Of a stretch of DNA of 64,000 nucleotides, positions 45,034 to 54,113 are shown one piece after another. Within the stretch, counting starts at the first letter, position 1. Each line of letters opens with the position of its first letter. The notes under the pieces were generated by a model. The model saw only the letters and a list, made by a program, of their open reading frames with translations, had not been told where the DNA came from and did not search any database. Made by a program: the position numbers and the translations under genes. This DNA comes from Bradyrhizobium liaoningense (GTDB lineage Bacteria; Pseudomonadota; Alphaproteobacteria; Rhizobiales; Xanthobacteraceae): the NCBI RefSeq assembly GCF_018130785.1, contig NZ_JAFCJT010000008.1, forward strand, positions 176,129 to 240,128, read 5' to 3'.

Positions 45034-46275
45034 ATGTCCTCCTCCGTCTCCCCGCTCGCCCCCAAAACCGTCCCCGACATGCCCGTGATCGCGGGCGTCC
45101 GCCTTGCGACGGCCGAAGCCGGCATCCGCTACAAGAACCGCACCGACGTGCTGCTGGCGGTGATGGACAAGGGCACCGCGGTCGCGGGCGTCTTCACCAG
45201 GTCGAAATGCCCCTCCGCGCCGGTGGAATGGTGCCGCGCCAAGCTGAAGGGCGGCAAGGCGCGCGCGCTGGTGGTGAACTCCGGCAATGCCAATGCCTTC
45301 ACCGGCAAGACCGGCCGCAGCTCCACCGCGCTGACCGCGAAGATCGCGGCCAAGGCGGTCGGATGCAGCGAAAGCGAGATCTTCCTGGCCTCGACCGGCG
45401 TGATCGGCGAGCCGCTGGACGCGACCAAGTTCGACGGTGTGCTCGGCCGGCTGGCCGAGGCTGCCGAGCCCGGTGACTATCTCGCCGCGGCCAAGGCGAT
45501 CATGACCACCGATACGTTCCCGAAGGTCGCGACCGCGACGGTGAAGCTCGGCAAGGCCAAGGTCACCATCAACGGGATGGCCAAGGGCGCCGGCATGATC
45601 GCCCCCGACATGGCGACGATGCTGTCCTTCATCTTCACCGACGCGCCGATCGCGCCCGGCGCGCTGCAAGCCTTGCTCAAGAGCGGCGTCGAGGACACCT
45701 TCAACGCGGTGACGATCGACGGCGACACCTCGACCTCGGATACGCTGCTGGCCTTCGCCACCGGCGCCGCCGCCGAGCACGGCGCACCAAAGATCAGCCG
45801 CGCCAGCGACCCCCGCCTGAAGGCCTTCGTCAAGGCCTTCAACCAGGTGCTCGCCAACCTCTCCGAGCAGGTCGCCCGCGACGGCGAAGGCGCCCGCAAG
45901 CTGGTCGAGATCACCGTGGAAGGCGCCAAGACCAAGGCGTCGGCGCGCAAGATCGCGATGTCGATTGCGAACTCGCCGCTGGTCAAGACCGCGATCGCCG
46001 GCGAGGACGCCAATTGGGGCCGCGTGGTGATGGCGGTCGGCAAGGCTGGCGAGCCGGCCGATCGCGACAAGCTCTCGATCTCCTTCAACGGCATCCGCGT
46101 CGCCAAGAGCGGCGCGCGCGATCCGTCCTATGACGAGACGCAGGTGTCGGAGGCGATGAAGGCGCCGGAGATCGCGATCAAGGTCTCGCTCGGCCTCGGC
46201 AAGGGCCGCGACCGCGTGCTGACCTGCGACCTGACGAAGGAGTATGTCGCAATCAACGGGGATTACAGGTCTTAA
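45034..46275 (+). CDS. argJ: bifunctional ornithine acetyltransferase/N-acetylglutamate synthase
   Basis: The 413-residue product recycles the acetyl group from N-acetylornithine to glutamate in arginine synthesis. The self-cleavage site is in GMIAPDMATMLSF, where the peptide bond before the threonine is cut to give alpha and beta chains. Other ArgJ blocks are NSGNANAFTG, FLASTGVIGEPL and GEDANWGRV. Length is normal. mutT follows 11 bases downstream, suggesting one transcript. Confidence 0.97.
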   Translation: MSSSVSPLAPKTVPDMPVIAGVRLATAEAGIRYKNRTDVLLAVMDKGTAVAGVFTRSKCPSAPVEWCRAKLKGGKARALVVNSGNANAFTGKTGRSSTALTAKIAAKAVGCSESEIFLASTGVIGEPLDATKFDGVLGRLAEAAEPGDYLAAAKAIMTTDTFPKVATATVKLGKAKVTINGMAKGAGMIAPDMATMLSFIFTDAPIAPGALQALLKSGVEDTFNAVTIDGDTSTSDTLLAFATGAAAEHGAPKISRASDPRLKAFVKAFNQVLANLSEQVARDGEGARKLVEITVEGAKTKASARKIAMSIANSPLVKTAIAGEDANWGRVVMAVGKAGEPADRDKLSISFNGIRVAKSGARDPSYDETQVSEAMKAPEIAIKVSLGLGKGRDRVLTCDLTKEYVAINGDYRS

Positions 46276-46286
46276 ACCGAACGCCG

Positions 46287-46697
46287 ATGGCCGATCTCAA
46301 ACTGACACTGGTGGTGGCCTGCGCGCTTGTCGACGCCGACAAGCGCGTCCTGATCGCGCAGCGCCCCGAGGGCAAGACGCTGGCGGGCCTCTGGGAGTTT
46401 CCAGGCGGCAAGCTCGAGCCCGGCGAGCGGCCGGAGCAGAGCCTGATCCGCGAGCTGCATGAAGAGCTCGGCATCACCGTCGCCGAACCGTGCCTGGCAC
46501 CGCTGACCTTTGCGAGCTATGGCTACGAGACCTTTCATCTGCTGATGCCGCTTTACATCTGCCGGCGCTGGGAGGGGATGGTCAGCCCACGCGAAGGCCA
46601 GACCCTGGCCTGGGTCCGCGCCAACAAGCTGCGCGACTATCCGATGCCGCCCGCGGACATCCCGCTGATCCCGCATTTGATTGACTTGCTGATGTGA
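46287..46697 (+). CDS. mutT: 8-oxo-dGTP diphosphatase MutT (Nudix)
   Basis: The 136-residue protein has a perfect Nudix box, GGKLEPGERPEQSLIRELHEELG in outline (G-x5-E-x7-REL-x-EEL-G), residues about 35-57. The start (LVVACALVDADKRVLIAQRP) is typical of MutT, which removes oxidised dGTP. It follows argJ by 11 bases. This argJ-mutT order is common in Rhizobiales. Confidence 0.92.
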   Translation: MADLKLTLVVACALVDADKRVLIAQRPEGKTLAGLWEFPGGKLEPGERPEQSLIRELHEELGITVAEPCLAPLTFASYGYETFHLLMPLYICRRWEGMVSPREGQTLAWVRANKLRDYPMPPADIPLIPHLIDLLM

Positions 46698-46740
46698 AGC
46701 GCTGTGTTCCGGACACAGCGCAGCGCGTTGGGGACACGCC

Positions 46741-47589
46741 TCACTCTTTCCCCGCCTTCTTCACCGCCTCCGCCAGGCTCGCTTTCGCCGATCCCGGCTT
46801 CAGCGGCTGCTGCTGGCTTGCATGCGGGGCCCAGCCGGACAGCCAGATGATGTCGAAGGTCGCACGGATGCGGCCGTCGGCATCCGCAAAGCGTTCGGCA
46901 TAGATTTCGGCCATCCGCAGCAGCGTCGCGCGACGCGTCGGTATGCGCCGCCGCTCGATCAGCACATTGGCCGCGCCCATGCGGCGGAGATCCTGCATCA
47001 GCGCGAACACATTGGCGTAGCGCACCACGACGCGGTCGACATCGGTGACCGGCAGCGCAAAGCCCGCCCGCTGCAACAGCGCGCCGATGTCGCGCAAATC
47101 CGCGAACGGGGCCACGCGCGGCGAAACGCCGCCCTCGCATTCGGCCTCCGCTGCGGCAAAGGCCTGGCGCAACTCGGTGAGGCTGTCGCCGCCGATCATC
47201 GCGGCGAGCAGCAGCCCGTCCGGCTTCAGCGCACGCCGCACCTGCGCGAGCACCCCCGGCAGGTCGTTCACGAATTGCAGCGCCAGCGCCGAGACGACAA
47301 GGTCGAGACTTTCGGCCGTGAAGGGAAGTTTCTCCGCTCCCGTCGCGTCGAGCGCGATCCGCGCGATGGACGGAAGCCGCTTGCGCAGGCCAGCAAGTGC
47401 GTCACCGGGCGTCCAGAGATCGGCCGGCGCGTGAAATTCGCGCATCACCGCGGCCAGCCGGTCGGACATGTCCTCGGCAACACGATCGAGCAGGAAGGTC
47501 ACCTGACCCTGCGCCTGCGCGCGCCGCTGCCGCGCCTTCAGCAACGCGCGATCGAACAAGGCGGGCGGGGTTTGCGGGGTCTGAGCCAT
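46741..47589 (-). CDS. SAM-dependent methyltransferase, BioC/NDUFAF5-like
   Basis: The 282-residue protein starts with the PALFDRALLKARQRRA segment characteristic of the NDUFAF5-like methyltransferases found beside comF in alphaproteobacteria. The core has LPFTAESLDLVVSALALQFV and VRRALKPDGLLLAAMIGGDS. The glycine-rich SAM loop is degenerate here: where motif I is expected, the sequence reads ARIALDATGAEKLP, so the usual GxGxG is shortened. NDUFAF5 hydroxylates a complex I subunit in mitochondria; the bacterial role is not settled. It is divergent from comF. Confidence 0.8.
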   Translation of the reverse strand: MAQTPQTPPALFDRALLKARQRRAQAQGQVTFLLDRVAEDMSDRLAAVMREFHAPADLWTPGDALAGLRKRLPSIARIALDATGAEKLPFTAESLDLVVSALALQFVNDLPGVLAQVRRALKPDGLLLAAMIGGDSLTELRQAFAAAEAECEGGVSPRVAPFADLRDIGALLQRAGFALPVTDVDRVVVRYANVFALMQDLRRMGAANVLIERRRIPTRRATLLRMAEIYAERFADADGRIRATFDIIWLSGWAPHASQQQPLKPGSAKASLAEAVKKAGKE

Positions 47590-47653
47590 GCCGCTGGTTA
47601 CGCCGATCGCTACGGTTCTGGCAATCCAGTGCGTGCGGCGCTAGCCTCCCCGC

Positions 47654-48463
47654 ATGGAATCCGACGCCGCCCCCACCCGTTCCATCGCCGCACCGCTGCG
47701 GGCCGCATGGACGGCCGGCCGCCACGTGCTGACGCGGGCGGCACGGCTCGCGCTCGACATTGCGCTGCCGACGCTGTGCGTGTCGTGCCGCGAGCCGGTC
47801 GATGGCGAGGGTGTCTGCGCGGCGTGCTGGGCGCGGCTCTCGTTCATCGAGCGGCCCTATTGCCCGCGCCTCGGCATTCCCTTTGTTTACGATCCCGGCC
47901 CCGAGATGCTGTCGATGGAGGCGATCGCGAGCCCGCCGGCCTACCAGCGCGCGCGCGCAGCGGTGCGCTATGACGACGTCGCGCGCACGCTGGTGCATGC
48001 GCTGAAATACCAGGACCGTACTGATCTGGCGCCAGCCATGGGCCGCTGGATGGCGCGGGCGGGTGGCGAGTTGCTGACCCAGGCCGACATGCTGGTGCCC
48101 GTTCCCTTGCATTGGCGCCGAGCGTGGCGCCGCCGCTACAACCAGTCCGGGGCGCTGGCGCGCATCATCGCGCGGCAGAGCGGTGTCAGGGTGCGCGGCG
48201 AAGTGCTGCGCAGGGTGCGCGCGACCGAGCAGCAGATCGGCCTGTCGCGGGCCCAGCGCGCCACCAATGTGCAGGGTGCATTCCAGGTATCTCCCGACCG
48301 TCAGGCGGAAATCCAGGGCCGCCGCATCGTCCTGATCGACGATGTCCTGACCTCGGGGGCGACGCTGGACGCCTGTGCGCGGGCCCTGCTCCGTGCCAAG
48401 GCGGCGCAGGTGGACGTGCTGGTCTTCGCCCGGGTTGTCGAGAGCGGCCCCCGTCCCATATAG
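47654..48463 (+). CDS. comF: ComF family protein (phosphoribosyltransferase-like)
   Basis: The 269-residue protein has an N-terminal cysteine cluster (CVSCREPVDGEGVCAACW) that probably binds zinc. The C-terminal phosphoribosyltransferase-type domain has the PRPP loop VLIDDVLTSGAT. VPVPLHWRRAWRRRYNQS is the family hallmark before it. ComF proteins are linked to DNA uptake and repair of stalled forks in some bacteria; the enzymatic reaction is unknown. It heads the comF-grxC-nitrilase-DUF1178 run. Confidence 0.9.
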   Translation: MESDAAPTRSIAAPLRAAWTAGRHVLTRAARLALDIALPTLCVSCREPVDGEGVCAACWARLSFIERPYCPRLGIPFVYDPGPEMLSMEAIASPPAYQRARAAVRYDDVARTLVHALKYQDRTDLAPAMGRWMARAGGELLTQADMLVPVPLHWRRAWRRRYNQSGALARIIARQSGVRVRGEVLRRVRATEQQIGLSRAQRATNVQGAFQVSPDRQAEIQGRRIVLIDDVLTSGATLDACARALLRAKAAQVDVLVFARVVESGPRPI

Positions 48464-48498
48464 TTCAATGAATTCATGACATGAGAGCGCCAGACGAC

Positions 48499-48774
48499 AT
48501 GACCGCTGCTGTCGAGATCTACACCAGGCCGGGCTGTGGCTATTGTTCCGCCGCCAAATCGCTGCTGACCCGCAAGAAGGCGACCTTCACGGAGTTCGAC
48601 ATCGCCAAGAACCCGTCCTGGCGCGAAGAGATGTATGACCGCGCCGGCGGCGGCTCGACCTTCCCGCAGATCTGGATCGGCGGAACTCATATTGGCGGCT
48701 GCGACGACCTCTACGCGCTCGATCGCGAGGGCAAGCTCGACGGCATGCTCGACAACGAGAAGGCGGTGTCATGA
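48499..48774 (+). CDS. grxC: glutaredoxin 3
   Basis: From the ATG at 48499 the product has 91 residues; an ATG at 48481 would add six. It is a dithiol glutaredoxin with CGYC active site (about residues 12-15), the cis-proline in TFPQIWI and GGCDDLYAL for glutathione binding. It reduces protein disulphides with glutathione. Its stop overlaps the nitrilase-family start by 4 bases. Confidence 0.94.
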   Translation: MTAAVEIYTRPGCGYCSAAKSLLTRKKATFTEFDIAKNPSWREEMYDRAGGGSTFPQIWIGGTHIGGCDDLYALDREGKLDGMLDNEKAVS

Positions 48775-49649
48775 GCGACAACAGGACCTTCACCGCCGCG
48801 ATGGTGCAGATGCGCACCGGCCTGACGCCCGGGCCGAGCCTCGAGCAGGCCAGCAGGCTGATCCGGCAGGCTGCCGCCAATGGCGCCGACTACGTGCAGA
48901 CGCCCGAAGTCAGCAACATGATGCAGCTCAACCGCAAGGCGCTGTTCGAACACCTCCAGAGCGAAGAGAACGACTCCTCGCTGAAGGCCTATCGCGCGCT
49001 GGCGGCGGAACTCGGGATTCACATCCATGTCGGCTCGCTGGCGCTGCGCTTCTCGGACGAAAAGGCGGTCAACCGCTCGTTCCTGATCGGGCCCGAGGGC
49101 AATGTGCTCGCAAGCTACGACAAGATCCACATGTTCGACATCGAGTTGCCGGACGGCGAGAGCTATCGCGAATCCGCCAACTACCAGCCGGGCGAGACCG
49201 CCGTGATCTCCGACCTGCCCTGGGGCCGCGTCGGGCTGACGATCTGCTACGACGTGCGCTTCCCGGCGCTCTACCGTGCGCTGGCCGAAAGCGGCGCGTC
49301 CTTCATCACGGTGCCGTCCGCCTTCACCCGCAAGACCGGTGAAGCGCACTGGCATATCCTGCTGCGCTCCCGCGCGATCGAGACCGGCTGCTTCATCTTC
49401 GCCGCCGCGCAGGCAGGCACCCATGAGAACAAGCGCGAGACCTATGGCCATTCGCTGATCATCGATCCCTGGGGCGAGATCCTCGCCGAGGGCGATGTCG
49501 AGCCCGGCATCATCATGGCCAGTATCGACCCGGCCAAGGTCGAGACCGCGCGCCGCGCGATCCCCTCGCTGCAGCACGGCCGCCGCTTCGGCGTCGCCGA
49601 CCCCAAGGCCGGACCGGACCATCTGCACCTCGTGCGGGGATCGGCATGA
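48771..49649 (+). CDS. carbon-nitrogen hydrolase, Nit/omega-amidase-like
   Basis: The 292-residue enzyme has the Glu-Lys-Cys triad of the nitrilase superfamily: Glu46 (TPEVSNM), Lys118 (YDKIHMFD) and Cys159 (LTICYDVRFP). The blocks HWHILLRSRAIETGCF and GHSLIIDPWG match the Nit1 group, which in other organisms repairs deaminated glutathione. That role would fit its coupling to glutaredoxin. It overlaps both grxC and the DUF1178 gene by 4 bases. Confidence 0.92.
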   Translation: MSDNRTFTAAMVQMRTGLTPGPSLEQASRLIRQAAANGADYVQTPEVSNMMQLNRKALFEHLQSEENDSSLKAYRALAAELGIHIHVGSLALRFSDEKAVNRSFLIGPEGNVLASYDKIHMFDIELPDGESYRESANYQPGETAVISDLPWGRVGLTICYDVRFPALYRALAESGASFITVPSAFTRKTGEAHWHILLRSRAIETGCFIFAAAQAGTHENKRETYGHSLIIDPWGEILAEGDVEPGIIMASIDPAKVETARRAIPSLQHGRRFGVADPKAGPDHLHLVRGSA

Positions 49650-50128
49650 TCCGCTACGCGCTCCACTGCGACCGCAACCACGCCTTCGAGAGCTGGTTCC
49701 AGAGCTCGTCGGCCTACGATTCGCAGGTGAAGCGCAAGCTGGTGACCTGCCCGATCTGCGGCTCGGCCAAGGTCGACAAGGCGATCATGGCGCCGCGCAT
49801 CGTTGGCAAGAAGGGCCGCGGGCGCGCCACGCCGCCGCCGGAGCCGGCCACGACCGCCGCGCCTGAAGCTGCGCAGCCCGGATCGACCTCGCTGATGATG
49901 GCGCAGGAACGCGAGCTTCGCACCAAGCTGAAGGAATTGCGCGATCACATCGTCAAGAACGCCGACAATGTCGGCGAACGCTTCGCCAACGAAGCCCGCG
50001 CGATGCATTACGGCGACAAGGAGCACCGCCCGATCTATGGCGAGGCCTCGCCCGACGAGGCAAAGTCGCTGATCGACGAAGGCATCGAGGTGTCCCCGCT
50101 GCCGACGCTGCCGGAAGACCGGAACTGA
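49646..50128 (+). CDS. DUF1178 family protein
   Basis: The 160-residue protein begins MIRYALHCDRNHAFESWF and has a Cys pair in LVTCPICGSAKVDKA, resembling a zinc ribbon (with Cys8). The middle is a Pro/Ala linker, and the second half is helical with FANEARAMHYGDKEHRPIYGEA, a family hallmark. Function is unknown; it is conserved next to the Nit-type hydrolase in alphaproteobacteria. Confidence 0.9.
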   Translation: MIRYALHCDRNHAFESWFQSSSAYDSQVKRKLVTCPICGSAKVDKAIMAPRIVGKKGRGRATPPPEPATTAAPEAAQPGSTSLMMAQERELRTKLKELRDHIVKNADNVGERFANEARAMHYGDKEHRPIYGEASPDEAKSLIDEGIEVSPLPTLPEDRN

Positions 50129-50141
50129 CGCGCGAAGCGCG

Positions 50142-51041
50142 TCAGACTCCCACCAGCAACGCAACCCCAAGAACGATCAGCGCGATGCCAAAGATCTCGC
50201 GCGGCGCGATCGGCTGCTTGAACGAGTAATACGCCACGGCCTGCGCGAACAGCACCTCGATCAGGGCGAGCGTGCGGACATTCGCCGCTGCCGTCAGCGC
50301 GAACGCCAGAAACCAGAATTGCGAGGCGAAGGCGCCCATGAAGCCGGCAAGCAGCGACGGCTTCCATAATCCCAGGATCGACCGAAGCACTTTTGGTGCG
50401 CGCCAGAGCAGATAGATGGTCAGGATCAGCGTCTGCACGAACAGCCCGAGCACCAGCGTGAACGACGCCGAGGTCACGAAGGAGACGCCGGGAACGTTGA
50501 TGATCGCACCGCGGAAACCGACCGCGGACAGCGCAAACGCCGCCGCGGCAACGAGGCCGGTGATCGTCGGCTTCAACTCGGCAAAACTCTTCTCGCCGCC
50601 CGGCCGCAGCGCGGTGATGACGACGCCGATTGTCGCAATCACGATCGCCAGCACCTTCAGCCAGGTGAGGTGATCGCCGAGGAAGACGAAACCGAAGATC
50701 GCGGTCTGGATCGCCTCGGTCTTCAGGTACGCCGTCGTCACCACGAAGGAGCGGTCGTTCATGGCGAGCAGCATCAGCCCGGTGGCGACGATCTGGCTAA
50801 GCGCGCCAAGCAGCAACCATGGCCAGAACACGGTCGGCGGCATGCCGAGATGATCGCCGGTCGCGACCAGCACCACGCCCAGAAACAGCACCGAGAACGG
50901 GAAGCCGAACAGGAAACGGATATTGGTCGCGCCCCAGGTCCCCAGCGGCTTCGTCAGCGACCGCTGCATCGCGTTGCGCGCGACCTGCCCGAGCGCGGCA
51001 ATGACGGTGAAGGGAATCCAGAGGCTGGCGATGGTGAGCAT
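50142..51041 (-). CDS. EamA/DMT superfamily transporter
   Basis: The 299-residue protein has ten membrane segments in two EamA repeats, the second beginning near residue 150. The start is the ATG at 51041; the longer frame has no support. The glutamate in KTEAIQTAIFGFVFLGD and the matching LALIEVLFAQAV in repeat two are typical. The substrate is unknown. It is convergent to the DUF1178 gene. Confidence 0.87.
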   Translation of the reverse strand: MLTIASLWIPFTVIAALGQVARNAMQRSLTKPLGTWGATNIRFLFGFPFSVLFLGVVLVATGDHLGMPPTVFWPWLLLGALSQIVATGLMLLAMNDRSFVVTTAYLKTEAIQTAIFGFVFLGDHLTWLKVLAIVIATIGVVITALRPGGEKSFAELKPTITGLVAAAAFALSAVGFRGAIINVPGVSFVTSASFTLVLGLFVQTLILTIYLLWRAPKVLRSILGLWKPSLLAGFMGAFASQFWFLAFALTAAANVRTLALIEVLFAQAVAYYSFKQPIAPREIFGIALIVLGVALLVGV

Positions 51042-51149
51042 GGGGGTGGGAGCTGTAGGAGGAGAAGCCGTAGCCAACCTGCCGCTAGCGGCGAGGCAGG
51101 TCAATCACGCCCAGATCATAGGAGCGATGCTCACGCCTCGCGTAGCCCC

Positions 51150-51923
51150 TCACACCATCCCTTCCGCCACGACCATGTAGTTCACGTCCATATCCGACGA
51201 GAGGGTCCATTTGTCGGCGAAGGGTGAGTAGACGACGCCGGTCTGCTCGGTGATGACGAGGCGGTTGTCGAGGAGATATTTCGTCAGCTCGTCGGGGGTG
51301 ACGAACTTGTTCCATTCGTGGGTGCCGCGCGGCAGCCAGCGCAGGACGTATTCGGCGCCGACGATGGCGAGCGCGAAGCTCTTCCAGTTCCGGTTCAGCG
51401 TCGAGACCACCATCAAGCCATTCGGCTTCAGCATTGCCGCGCAGCGCTTCAGGAAGACGCCGACGTCGACGACATGCTCGACCACCTCCATTGCCAGCAC
51501 GATGTCGAAGCGCTCGCGCGGGTCGATCTCCTCCACCGTGGTGCAGCGGTAGTCGATCGCGAGATGGCTCCTGTCGGCATGCAGCTTTGCGGCGGCGATG
51601 TTGCTCACCGAAGGATCGACGCCGATAACCTGGGCACCGAGGCGCGACAGCGGCTCGCACAACAGGCCGGCGCCGCAGCCGATATCGAGCAGGCGCAGGC
51701 CGCCGAGGCAGTTGAGGCTGCGCACATTGCGCTCGAACTTGCGGCAGGCGGCGTCGCGGATGTAGCCGAGCCGCAGCGGGTTGATCCGGTGCAGCGGCGC
51801 CATCTTGCCGTTGGGGTCCCACCATTCGGCCGAGAGTTTCGAGAATTTCGCGATCTCGGCGGCGTCGACGGTCGAGCCCGGCTGCGGGCTTGCGGTTGCG
51901 GAAGTATTTTGCTGCATGCTCAT
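51150..51923 (-). CDS. ubiG: ubiquinone biosynthesis O-methyltransferase
   Basis: The 257-residue product carries out both O-methylations in ubiquinone synthesis. The start KFSKLSAEWWDPNGKMAPLH is the UbiG hallmark; SAM motif I is LLDIGCGAGLL, followed by VIGVDPS and the post-I EVVEHV. HEWNKFVTPDEL is the C-terminal signature. It is divergent from nothing: the next gene upstream, the PH-domain protein, runs in the same direction 15 bases away. Confidence 0.96.
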   Translation of the reverse strand: MSMQQNTSATASPQPGSTVDAAEIAKFSKLSAEWWDPNGKMAPLHRINPLRLGYIRDAACRKFERNVRSLNCLGGLRLLDIGCGAGLLCEPLSRLGAQVIGVDPSVSNIAAAKLHADRSHLAIDYRCTTVEEIDPRERFDIVLAMEVVEHVVDVGVFLKRCAAMLKPNGLMVVSTLNRNWKSFALAIVGAEYVLRWLPRGTHEWNKFVTPDELTKYLLDNRLVITEQTGVVYSPFADKWTLSSDMDVNYMVVAEGMV

Positions 51924-51937
51924 GATTAGGCGCGGTC

Positions 51938-52405
51938 CTACCGCGTGGTGATCGAACTACGGAAGGCGAGCGGCGAGTCGACGGTGGTGATCTTTTCGAT
52001 CCCTTCGCCAACGCCGCGAATCGTCACGTCGCCGTAGTTGAGAATACGTCCAAGAATCGACTGGTTGACATCAACGCTCTCGACCTTGTCCAGCGCCATC
52101 TCGAACGTGCGGCGCTTGATGAACCCGGTCTTGTGCACAACCCTGAGGTTGGTGACGTCGGTCTCGGTGGTGAAGCGGTGGAACCAGCCCTTCACGGTCC
52201 AGTACAGGGCCGCCAGCGCCACGACGCCCGCGGCGATGAGGCATAGCACCGTGAGGCCATCGACCGTGGCCTGCCGCGACAGGACGAAAAAGGCCAAGGC
52301 CACGATCCAGGCTACGATAGCCGGAAAGTAGAAGATCCAGTGCGCGTTGGTCGAATACAGCACCCGCTCGCCCGGTTGCAGGATCTCGTCGATATAACGC
52401 GCCAT
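51938..52405 (-). CDS. PH-domain (bPH2/YdbS-like) membrane protein
   Basis: The 155-residue protein starts at the ATG at 52405. It has a cytoplasmic start (MARYIDEILQPGERVLYSTN), two membrane helices (about 23-43 and 51-72) and a C-terminal bacterial PH-like domain (TETDVTNLRVVHKTGFIKRR, then LDKVESVDVNQSILGRILNYG). Proteins of this kind are of unknown function at the inner membrane. It is divergent from lysC across 163 bases and likely cotranscribed with ubiG. Confidence 0.87.
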   Translation of the reverse strand: MARYIDEILQPGERVLYSTNAHWIFYFPAIVAWIVALAFFVLSRQATVDGLTVLCLIAAGVVALAALYWTVKGWFHRFTTETDVTNLRVVHKTGFIKRRTFEMALDKVESVDVNQSILGRILNYGDVTIRGVGEGIEKITTVDSPLAFRSSITTR

Positions 52406-52568
52406 GATCTCGGTTAACCCATCCCCCCAAGCCTGACCCCAAACCTGCCCCCGCAGGAACCCGCTTGCCCCCGGCCCCGCCGCTATGTATACGCGCGGTC
52501 GGTATCCGCCGGCACCCGTCCGGTGCGGGTCACCATACTGATCCTTATGAGGGAATGCACGCGTCGTC

Positions 52569-53825
52569 ATGAGCCGCCTCGTGATGAAATTCGGCGGCAC
52601 GTCCGTCGCCAACATCGAACGAATCCGCAACGTCGCACGCCATGTGAAGCGTGAGGTCGACGCCGGCCATGAAGTGGCCGTGGTCGTCTCGGCGATGTCC
52701 GGCAAAACCAACGAGCTGGTGGCCTGGTGCACCGAGGCCTCGCCGATGCATGACGCGCGCGAATACGACGCCGTCGTCGCCTCCGGCGAACAGGTGACGT
52801 CCGGCCTGCTCGCCATCGTGCTTCAGGGCATGGGCATCCAGGCCCGCTCCTGGCAGGGCTGGCAGATCCCGATCAAGACCAGCGACGCCCATGCCTCGGC
52901 CCGGATCGAGGACATCGACGGCAGCGAGATCATCAAGCGCTTCCAGGATCGCAAGGAAGTCGCTGTCATCGCCGGCTTCCAGGGCATCAATCCCGAAACG
53001 AATCGCATCACCACGCTCGGCCGCGGCGGCTCCGACACCTCGGCCGTGGCCATCGCCGCCGCCGTCAAGGCGGACCGCTGCGACATCTACACCGATGTCG
53101 ACGGTGTCTACACCACCGACCCGCGAATCGTGCCGAAGGCCCGCCGCCTCGACAAGATCGCGTTCGAAGACATGCTGGAACTGGCTTCCCAGGGCGCAAA
53201 AGTGCTCCAGGTCCGCTCGGTGGAACTCGGCATGGTCCACAACATGCCGATCTTCGTCCGCTCGAGCTTCGACAAGCCCGAGGATATCGACCCGCATGCC
53301 AACCAGCCGCCCGGCACGCTGATCTGCAGCGAGGAGGAGATCATGGAAAGCCACGTCGTCACCGGTATCGCCTTTTCGAAGGACGAGGCCCAGATCTCGG
53401 TGCGCCAGATCGAGGACAAGCCCGGCGTGGCAGCCTCGATCTTCGGCCCGCTGGCGGAGGCCAACATCAACGTCGACATGATCGTGCAGAACGTCTCCGA
53501 GGACGGCAAAACCACCGATCTCACGTTCACGGTGCCGGCGGCCGACTATACCCGCGCCAAGGACACGATCACGGCCGCCAAGGGCAAGATCGGCTATGCC
53601 CGGCTCGACACCGCCACCGACGTCGCCAAGATCTCGGTGATCGGCAGCGGCATGCGCAGCCATGCCGGCGTTGCTGCCCAGGCGTTCTCGGCCCTCGCCG
53701 GACGGAATATCAACATCCGGGCCATTACAACCTCCGAGATCAAATTCTCGGTTTTGATCGACACCGCCTATACCGAGCTTGCGGTGCGCACCCTGCACAC
53801 ACTCTACGGCCTCGATCAGGCCTAG
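52569..53825 (+). CDS. lysC: aspartate kinase
   Basis: The 418-residue product phosphorylates aspartate at the head of lysine, threonine and methionine synthesis. It opens with VMKFGGTSVAN, has GRGGSDTSAVA and TDVDGVYTTDPR, and ends with two ACT domains (from about 265). These bind feedback inhibitors, as in class II aspartokinases. A strong terminator follows. The ubiG-PH-lysC-ptsP-prfA neighbourhood is typical of Rhizobiales. Confidence 0.97.
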   Translation: MSRLVMKFGGTSVANIERIRNVARHVKREVDAGHEVAVVVSAMSGKTNELVAWCTEASPMHDAREYDAVVASGEQVTSGLLAIVLQGMGIQARSWQGWQIPIKTSDAHASARIEDIDGSEIIKRFQDRKEVAVIAGFQGINPETNRITTLGRGGSDTSAVAIAAAVKADRCDIYTDVDGVYTTDPRIVPKARRLDKIAFEDMLELASQGAKVLQVRSVELGMVHNMPIFVRSSFDKPEDIDPHANQPPGTLICSEEEIMESHVVTGIAFSKDEAQISVRQIEDKPGVAASIFGPLAEANINVDMIVQNVSEDGKTTDLTFTVPAADYTRAKDTITAAKGKIGYARLDTATDVAKISVIGSGMRSHAGVAAQAFSALAGRNINIRAITTSEIKFSVLIDTAYTELAVRTLHTLYGLDQA

Positions 53826-53851
53826 ACGAATTTTCTCTTAGCGGTCGCAGC

Positions 53852-53881
53852 AAACGCGAAGGTGTACACACCTTCGCGTTT
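53852..53881 (+). terminator. hairpin terminator after lysC
   Basis: AAACGCGAAGGTG (53852-53864), loop TACA and CACCTTCGCGTTT (53869-53881) form a perfect 13-base-pair stem. A second small hairpin, GTTTTGC-TTG-GCAAAAC, follows at 53889-53905. Confidence 0.8.
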
Positions 53882-54113
53882 GGCAGGCGTTTTGCTTGGC
53901 AAAACAAGCCTCAATTCGCTATACGGCGAACAGGGTGGGCTGCCGCAGACTGTGTCCCAGTTCAGGCGGCGCTGATTCGGCGCAATCGCTAAATCTCGAG
54001 TAGATTTGGGTTTGTGCCTGCGCCGGACGAACAATTTGGTTGTTTTTCTGGAATTTTAGGCCAGCCGCCGGCCGATACCGCCGGGCCAGGCAGACGAAGG
54101 AGATTGACGGTTC

